DNA from: an uncultured Clostridiaceae bacterium
Lineage (GTDB): Bacteria; Bacillota; Clostridia; Lachnospirales; Lachnospiraceae
DNA: 10,474 nt
Direction of reading: 5' to 3'
Assembly: GCA_949948825.1 (NCBI GenBank)
Contig: CATLIJ010000069.1
Location: 1 to 10,474, forward strand
Positions 6,921-10,474 of this stretch are shown piece by piece. The first letter of the stretch is position 1, and every line of letters starts with the position of its first letter. Position numbers and translations under genes: made by a program. Under the pieces are notes generated by a model, which did no database searches, had not been told where the DNA came from, and saw only the letters and a program-made list of their open reading frames with translations.

Positions 6921-7668
6921 GGAGATGACCATTGAAGGAAGGAATGCGGTGCTGGAGGCATTTCGTTCCGGACGGACCGTGGATAAGCTGTATGTACAGG
7001 ATGGTTTAAAGGACGGTCCGGTGTTGAGCATTACCAGGGAAGCGAAAAAGCAGGGGACCATAGTCCGGTTTGTGCCAAAGGAACGGCTGGACCAGATGTC
7101 CGGCACAGGAAAGCATCAGGGGGTGATTGCTCAGGCAGCTGCCTATGCCTATGCCCAGGTGGAGGATATTTTAAAGGCAGCAAGGGATAAAGGGGAGGAC
7201 CCGTTTCTTTTTCTTCTGGATGGAATCGAGGACCCCCATAACTTGGGAGCCATTATCCGCACTGCCAATTTAGCCGGAGCCCATGGGGTGATTCTCCCCA
7301 GGCACCGGGCTGCTGGCCTGACGCCGGTGGTGGCGCGGACATCAGCAGGAGCGCTTAACTATACACCTGTGGCCAAGGTGACGAATCTGACTGCTGTGAT
7401 GGAGGATTTGAAAAAGCAGGGCATGTGGTTTGTGTGCGCTGCCATGGACGGGGAAGTGATGTACCGTCTGAATCTGACTGGCCCCATTGGACTGGTGATT
7501 GGAAATGAGGGCAGCGGGGTCAGCCGTCTGGTGCGGGAGCACTGTGATCTGACAGCAGGGATTCCCATGCGGGGAGACATTGATTCTCTCAATGCTTCTG
7601 TGGCTGCCGGAGTGCTGGCCTATGAGGTGGTAAGGCAGCGGATGGACATCCCAGCTTTTGTCCGTTGA
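6910..7668 (+). CDS. rlmB: TrmH/SpoU-family 23S rRNA (guanosine-2'-O-)-methyltransferase RlmB
   Basis: RlmB methylates the ribose of G2251 (E. coli numbering) in 23S rRNA, using S-adenosylmethionine. The N-terminal RNA-binding domain begins IEGRNAVLEAFRSG (8-21). The SPOUT knot motifs follow: LDGIEDPHNLGAIIRTAN (103-120) with Arg117, LVIGNEGSGVSRLVRE (195-210), and IPMRGDIDSLNASVAAGVL (218-236) with Asn228. The 252-residue length is normal. The ATG at 6910 lies within the end of mrnC, so the four genes from ispF form one overlapping block. Family members can have other rRNA targets, but the mrnC neighbour favours RlmB (YacO). No good terminator follows: GGGCA/TGCCC at 7673-7688 has no T run. 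Confidence 0.93.
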   Translation: MRYEEMTIEGRNAVLEAFRSGRTVDKLYVQDGLKDGPVLSITREAKKQGTIVRFVPKERLDQMSGTGKHQGVIAQAAAYAYAQVEDILKAARDKGEDPFLFLLDGIEDPHNLGAIIRTANLAGAHGVILPRHRAAGLTPVVARTSAGALNYTPVAKVTNLTAVMEDLKKQGMWFVCAAMDGEVMYRLNLTGPIGLVIGNEGSGVSRLVREHCDLTAGIPMRGDIDSLNASVAAGVLAYEVVRQRMDIPAFVR

Positions 7669-7690
7669 AGACGGGCAAGAAGATGCCCCC

Positions 7691-7703
7691 TCTGAACTGT
7701 TAC
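7691..7703 (-). repeat. Short dispersed intergenic motif, copy B (inverted)
   Basis: TCTGAACTGTTAC, just after rlmB, is the exact reverse complement of the motif at 3365-3377. The two copies face each other across the block from the lipid-kinase-family gene to rlmB. The function is unknown. Confidence 0.4.
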
Positions 7704-7724
7704 GATTTTATTTTACTTGTGTAG

Positions 7725-7742
7725 AAAGGAGCGTGCAGGATT
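7725..7742 (+). promoter_or_regulatory. Ribosome binding site that points to an ATT start codon
   Basis: AAAGGAG (7725-7731) lies eight bases upstream of ATT at 7740-7742. The frame from this ATT reads straight into a textbook signal peptide and then the transglutaminase-like protein. No ATG, GTG or TTG occurs in that frame between the stop at 7722 and the TTG at 7782, which has no ribosome binding site. Confidence 0.65.
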
Positions 7743-8573
7743 AAATACAGAAAAACAGCAGCACTGCTGGCAATCCTTTTATTGGGAATATGGCCAGCAG
7801 TGACAATCCGGGCATCCACGGGAGGGCAGGCGGTTGTAGATGAATCCCAGTCTTCCAATGGCTATGTGATGGTAAAATATAAGGGAAACAATCCCAAAAT
7901 CAAAGTACAGATTATTAAAAATACGGTTTACACTTATGATTTGAATGCCAGAGACCAGTTTGAAATCTACCCTTTTACGGAGGGGAATGGTGTTTATGTG
8001 GTAAAGGTATTTGAACATGTGGGCAGAGATCAGTATGCCCAGTTATTGAGTCAGTCAATCTTTGTGTCTTTAATCAATGAATTTGTTCCGTTTTTATATC
8101 CAAATCAGTATGTGAATTATCATTCAGACAGCGAGGCTGTGAAGCTGGCCTGTAAATTGACCGAGGGAAAGGATTCTCTTGGAAAAGCAGCGGCTGTGTA
8201 TGATTATGTGGTAGAAAACATTTGTTATGACTATGAAAAAGCCAGGTCAGTCCAAAGCGGTTATCTGCCGGATGTGGAGGAAACCCTTGGCTCAAAGAAG
8301 GGGATTTGTTTTGATTATGCAGCCTTGATGGCAGCTATGCTTCGCTCTCAGAAGATTCCAGCCAAGCTGGTGGTGGGATACACAGGGGAATTGTATCATG
8401 CGTGGGTGAGTGTGTATCTGGAGGAAGAGGGGTGGATTGACAGCCTGTTTTATTTTAATGGACAGGAGTGGGTTTTTATAGATCCGACCTTTTTGGCTTC
8501 CGGAAGGGGTAACCGGGAAATTCGGGAGTATGTGGTGAATCGGGAAAAGTATTTTGAAAGGTATTGTTATTAA
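7740..8573 (+). CDS. Secreted transglutaminase-like (papain-fold) protein with apparent ATT start
   Basis: The Transglut_core triad is complete: Cys190 in KKGICFDYAALM, His220 in YHAWV and Asp248 in VFIDPTF (numbered from ATT 7740, 277 residues). Such proteins act as cysteine proteases, amidases or crosslinkers; the reaction here is unknown. Read from ATT, the N-terminus has a basic n-region (KYRK), a hydrophobic core (TAALLAILLLGIWPAVTI) and a small-residue cleavage area (RAS), so it is probably exported. About 120 residues before the catalytic domain look like a beta-rich extracellular domain. Starting at TTG 7782 would cut the signal peptide in half. It lies just upstream of a GspF-like gene, separated by a hairpin, and may be part of that cluster. 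Confidence 0.85.
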   Translation: MKYRKTAALLAILLLGIWPAVTIRASTGGQAVVDESQSSNGYVMVKYKGNNPKIKVQIIKNTVYTYDLNARDQFEIYPFTEGNGVYVVKVFEHVGRDQYAQLLSQSIFVSLINEFVPFLYPNQYVNYHSDSEAVKLACKLTEGKDSLGKAAAVYDYVVENICYDYEKARSVQSGYLPDVEETLGSKKGICFDYAALMAAMLRSQKIPAKLVVGYTGELYHAWVSVYLEEEGWIDSLFYFNGQEWVFIDPTFLASGRGNREIREYVVNREKYFERYCY

Positions 8574-8577
8574 GAGG

Positions 8578-8604
8578 CTGTCTGAAAATTTGACTTTCAG
8601 ACAG
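8578..8604. other. Perfect inverted repeat between the transglutaminase and GspF-like genes
   Basis: CTGTCTGAAA (8578-8587) and TTTCAGACAG (8595-8604) are exact reverse complements around a 7-base loop. The repeat begins four bases after the transglutaminase stop and ends just before the AAAGGAGG site (8609-8616). There is no T run after it, so it is more likely an RNA-processing, stability or translation-control hairpin than a terminator. Confidence 0.7.
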
Positions 8605-8628
8605 TTCCAAAGGAGGTTGAGAAACAGG

Positions 8629-9666
8629 GTGAGGTATTTTGAGAAGAAAAACAGAAAGAAAATGGATGTGGAATGGCTGGCAGACTTTTGTCTTCAGGTG
8701 TTTTTATCTTTAAAAGCCAGGGTTTTGATTTTGGATGGAATTGAAGAGATGGCAAGAGAGGATGGGGAGGAGAAAGAGCTTCTGAATCAGATATGTGGAG
8801 AGATGAGGGAAGGGAAACTGTTTTATGCTGCTTTGAATCAAACCAAAGCATTTCCTTCCTGGATGGTCAGCATGGTGGGAGCGGGAGAGAAAAAGGGAAA
8901 TCTGAGAGAAAGGATGGGGGAACTGGCAGATTTTTACAGAGAAGAGGCTGTGCGGAGAAGACAGATTTCAGAGGATCTGACTGCTTCGCTGGAGATGGCC
9001 GGAATGCTTTTGATTGTGCTGTTTGTGCTGTTTACAAAGGTTTTGCCAGTGTTTGGGCAGGTTTATGCGCAGATGGGAATGGGGCTGCCATGGGTGCTTC
9101 AGGCGGCTGCCCGGGTGGGGGGATTGTGCTGCGGAAGCGGTTTGATTTTGGTGATTTCAGCATGGATGATCCTCTCTTCTTCCGAATACCCGTGGGCAGA
9201 GAGAATAAAAAGGTGGGGAAGGAAAAAGAGCAGAATCTGGATGGCAGAGTCAGGGCGGCGGTTTGCGCTGGTTCTTCATCTGGCTCTAAAGAGTGGACTG
9301 GAATTGGGGAAAGGGATGGAGCTGGCATGGGAGGCAGGAGGGTGGAAGGGGAAGACAGAGGCAGAAGACTTAAAGACCTGTATGCAAGAGCGGAAAAGAC
9401 AGGAGGGAAGCTTGGATGTGACGGGAGAGGCAGGAAGGTTTGGACGTTTTCATCTGCTGATGATTCAGGGCGGAATGGAGAGAGGAGATTTAGAGACCGT
9501 GATGGGGGAGATTGCAAAGGATTATGAGCAGCAGGCAGAACGGCTGCGAAGACAGTTGTTTGTCTGGCTGGAACCAGTGATGGCTGGTATTCTTACAGGA
9601 GGAACCGGATTTGTTCTTCTGTGTGTGCTGCTGCCATTGGCCGGGGTGGTGGCAGGAATGGGGTGA
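8629..9666 (+). CDS. Type II secretion system F / type IV pilus PilC-like inner-membrane protein
   Basis: GspF/PilC proteins form the inner-membrane platform that couples the assembly ATPase to pilin addition. From GTG 8629 there are 345 residues with two T2SSF domains. The first is about residues 17-145, with FCLQVFLSLKARV, the GAGEKKGNL signature and ELADFYREEAVRRR before a membrane segment. The second is about residues 211-343, with RFALVLHLALKSGLELGKGM, RGDLETVM and a final hydrophobic segment. Three membrane segments lie near 123-145, 163-184 and 315-343. The start is uncertain: AAAGGAGG (8609-8616) is 12 bases from GTG 8629, touches TTG 8617, and ATG 8662 is also in frame. No ATPase gene precedes it. 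The gene is markedly purine-rich on the coding strand. Confidence 0.82.
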   Translation: MRYFEKKNRKKMDVEWLADFCLQVFLSLKARVLILDGIEEMAREDGEEKELLNQICGEMREGKLFYAALNQTKAFPSWMVSMVGAGEKKGNLRERMGELADFYREEAVRRRQISEDLTASLEMAGMLLIVLFVLFTKVLPVFGQVYAQMGMGLPWVLQAAARVGGLCCGSGLILVISAWMILSSSEYPWAERIKRWGRKKSRIWMAESGRRFALVLHLALKSGLELGKGMELAWEAGGWKGKTEAEDLKTCMQERKRQEGSLDVTGEAGRFGRFHLLMIQGGMERGDLETVMGEIAKDYEQQAERLRRQLFVWLEPVMAGILTGGTGFVLLCVLLPLAGVVAGMG

Positions 9667-9691
9667 GACAGAAGGATTGGAGGAGGCAAGG

Positions 9692-9780
9692 GTGTGAAGA
9701 CTGGAAAGGGGCTGGAGAGTAAAAGGAGTGTGAAGAGTGGAAAGGGCCTGGAGAGTAAAAGGAGTGTGAAGAGTGGAAAG
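9692..9780. repeat. 36-bp tandem repeat, about 2.5 copies
   Basis: Copy 1 is 9692-9727, copy 2 is 9728-9763, and a 17-base partial copy 3 is 9764-9780. Each begins GTGTGAAGA and ends GAGAGTAAAAGGA. The first two copies differ at two positions (9701 C against 9737 G, and 9711 G against 9747 C). The copies are back to back with no spacers, so this is not a CRISPR array. The period is a multiple of three and one forward frame stays open through it. Confidence 0.93.
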
Positions 9781-9819
9781 TTTGGAAAGGAAGGAGATAA
9801 ATATGAGAAAACCATATGA
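9694..9819 (+). CDS. Possible small lysine-rich repeat peptide (41 aa)
   Basis: A short frame starts at GTG 9694, seven bases after the strong site GGAGGAGG (9679-9686), and stops at TGA 9817-9819. It reads the tandem repeat as a 12-residue unit, VKSGKGLESKRS, twice (the first with T for S), then a diverged end rich in Lys. About 11 Lys and 2 Arg make it basic, and there is no membrane segment. It overlaps the start of the next gene (9803), so its translation could affect that gene. No family is recognised. It may instead be an accident of an expanded repeat; the ribosome binding site is the main argument for it. Confidence 0.35.
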   Translation: MKTGKGLESKRSVKSGKGLESKRSVKSGKFGKEGDKYEKTI

Positions 9820-10117
9820 TCTGAAGTTTATGACAGCAGTTTTTTGTTCCATGGTGTTCTTTTCCGCCGGAATCGGGGGATTTCTGGCAGGTATGGATTT
9901 TCTTGTGGAACGTGTACAGGAGGAGGGGGCCAAAAGGCTTCAGTCAGACCTGGCCAGGGCATGTGTCCGGTGTTATGCGGTGGAGGGAAGGTATCCTTTT
10001 TGCGTCTCCTATTTGCAGGAGCATTACAAGGTGTCTTTTTCCGAAGATTTGTATGTGGTGTTTTATGATTCTTTTGCCTCTAATGTGATGCCGGAGATTC
10101 AGGTGGGATTGCATTGA
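9803..10117 (+). CDS. Small single-pass membrane protein, pilin-like, of a GspF/DUF4860 cluster
   Basis: The 104-residue protein starts with a short basic end (MRKPYDLKF), a hydrophobic segment (about 10-31) and a helical stretch (FLVERVQEEGAKRLQSDLAR). A globular part follows with the pattern CYAVEGRYPFCVSYLQEHY, which resembles the GxYP segment after the N-terminal helix of pseudopilins. The architecture is pilin-like, but there is no GFTLLE-type prepilin cleavage site, so it may stay as an anchored assembly factor. ATG 9803 follows AAGGAG (9791-9796). A longer in-frame start at 9773 lies inside the tandem repeat and is unlikely. Its stop overlaps the next start by four bases (TTGA). Confidence 0.7.
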   Translation: MRKPYDLKFMTAVFCSMVFFSAGIGGFLAGMDFLVERVQEEGAKRLQSDLARACVRCYAVEGRYPFCVSYLQEHYKVSFSEDLYVVFYDSFASNVMPEIQVGLH

Positions 10118-10474
10118 AAATTTTATATGTTATGTTTGTCCTGGGTGTATATTTTGCAGTTTTTTTCTCAGGGCAGGTGTACAGGAAAATCTGCAGCCGT
10201 ACAGAGGATACTTACAGAGAGAGTGTGGTTTACCAGTATATTGCCGGAAAGGTGCGGCAGGGAGATAAGGCAGGGAGTATAAGGGTGCTGGAAGAAGAGG
10301 GAATCTCTGTGCTGGAATTGGAGGGCGGGCCTCAGAAAAAGGAAGGAGAGCCTCAGGGCGAAAGGTATTTGTGCCGGATTTATTGTTATGAAGGAGGGGT
10401 TCGGGAATGGTTTGCATCAGAGGACAGCTGTATGGGATTAGAGGACGGACTTTTTATTGTGGAGTGTGATGGAC
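10114..10474 (+). CDS. DUF4860-type membrane-anchored protein (5' part, runs off the window)
   Basis: A frame from TTG 10114 stays open to the edge of the window, giving 120 residues. It starts with one hydrophobic segment (about residues 3-19). The pattern SVVYQYIAGKVRQGDKAGSI then matches what I recall of DUF4860, a family of Firmicutes proteins of unknown function often found beside type II secretion-like genes. An exported domain with RYLCRIYCYEGGVREWF follows. TTG is chosen because AGGTGGG (10101-10107) lies six bases upstream and it couples to the previous stop; ATG 10132 would cut into the membrane segment. The family call is from pattern memory and should be tested by a profile search. 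Confidence 0.65.
   Translation, partial: MKILYVMFVLGVYFAVFFSGQVYRKICSRTEDTYRESVVYQYIAGKVRQGDKAGSIRVLEEEGISVLELEGGPQKKEGEPQGERYLCRIYCYEGGVREWFASEDSCMGLEDGLFIVECDG

Noticed and set aside
7673..7688. Terminator after rlmB (GGGCA/TGCCC hairpin)
   Set aside because: The stem is only five base pairs and is followed by CCTCTGAACTG, not a T run.
9692..9780. CRISPR array, because the repeat unit is 36 bp
   Set aside because: The units are directly adjacent with no spacers and there is no cas gene in the window.
9490..9933. Minus-strand open frames with repeated LHTPFTLQ-like units over the tandem repeat
   Set aside because: They are the antisense reading of a purine-rich repeat and of the flanking genes, with no ribosome binding site and overlap with two better-supported + strand genes.

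Overview
The window looks like chromosome of a Lachnospiraceae (Clostridium cluster XIVa) bacterium or close relative. The evidence is moderate GC, strong AGGAGG-type ribosome binding sites, the Firmicutes order cysS-mrnC-rlmB, and a DUF4860-type protein beside a GspF-like protein. All genes lie on the + strand. The organism is inferred from gene content and style, not from a marker gene.

Region 1 (1-1864): the tail of a probable ATP:corrinoid adenosyltransferase ends at a rho-independent terminator. Then come dapA and dapB, consecutive steps toward diaminopimelate and lysine. A TTGACA promoter candidate sits so that its transcripts would start inside the terminator's left arm. Region 2 (1973-2390): a small Ser/Gly/Thr-rich lipoprotein gene with its own strong terminator, then about 240 AT-rich bases with no gene. 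Region 3 (2630-4410): a PAP2-family membrane protein and a diacylglycerol/lipid kinase-family protein, each behind an extended -10 promoter (TGATATAAT in both). Region 4 (4432-4535): a highly structured, roughly 104-base inverted-repeat element. Region 5 (4565-7668): the tightly overlapping block ispF-cysS-mrnC-rlmB, covering isoprenoid precursor synthesis, Cys-tRNA charging and 23S rRNA processing and methylation.

Region 6 (7740-10474, runs off the edge): a secreted transglutaminase-like protein that seems to start at ATT, a GspF/PilC-like inner-membrane protein, a 36-bp tandem repeat that may encode a 41-residue lysine-rich peptide, a single-pass pilin-like small protein, and the start of a DUF4860-type protein. 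This is the accessory-looking part: it resembles a type II secretion or type IV pilus-like assembly cluster, but no ATPase, prepilin peptidase or canonical pilin is visible in the window.

The most interesting observations are the non-canonical ATT start, the structured element before ispF, the tandem-repeat small ORF, and the under-described 3' cluster. I found no tRNA, rRNA, CRISPR array, transposase or phage gene.
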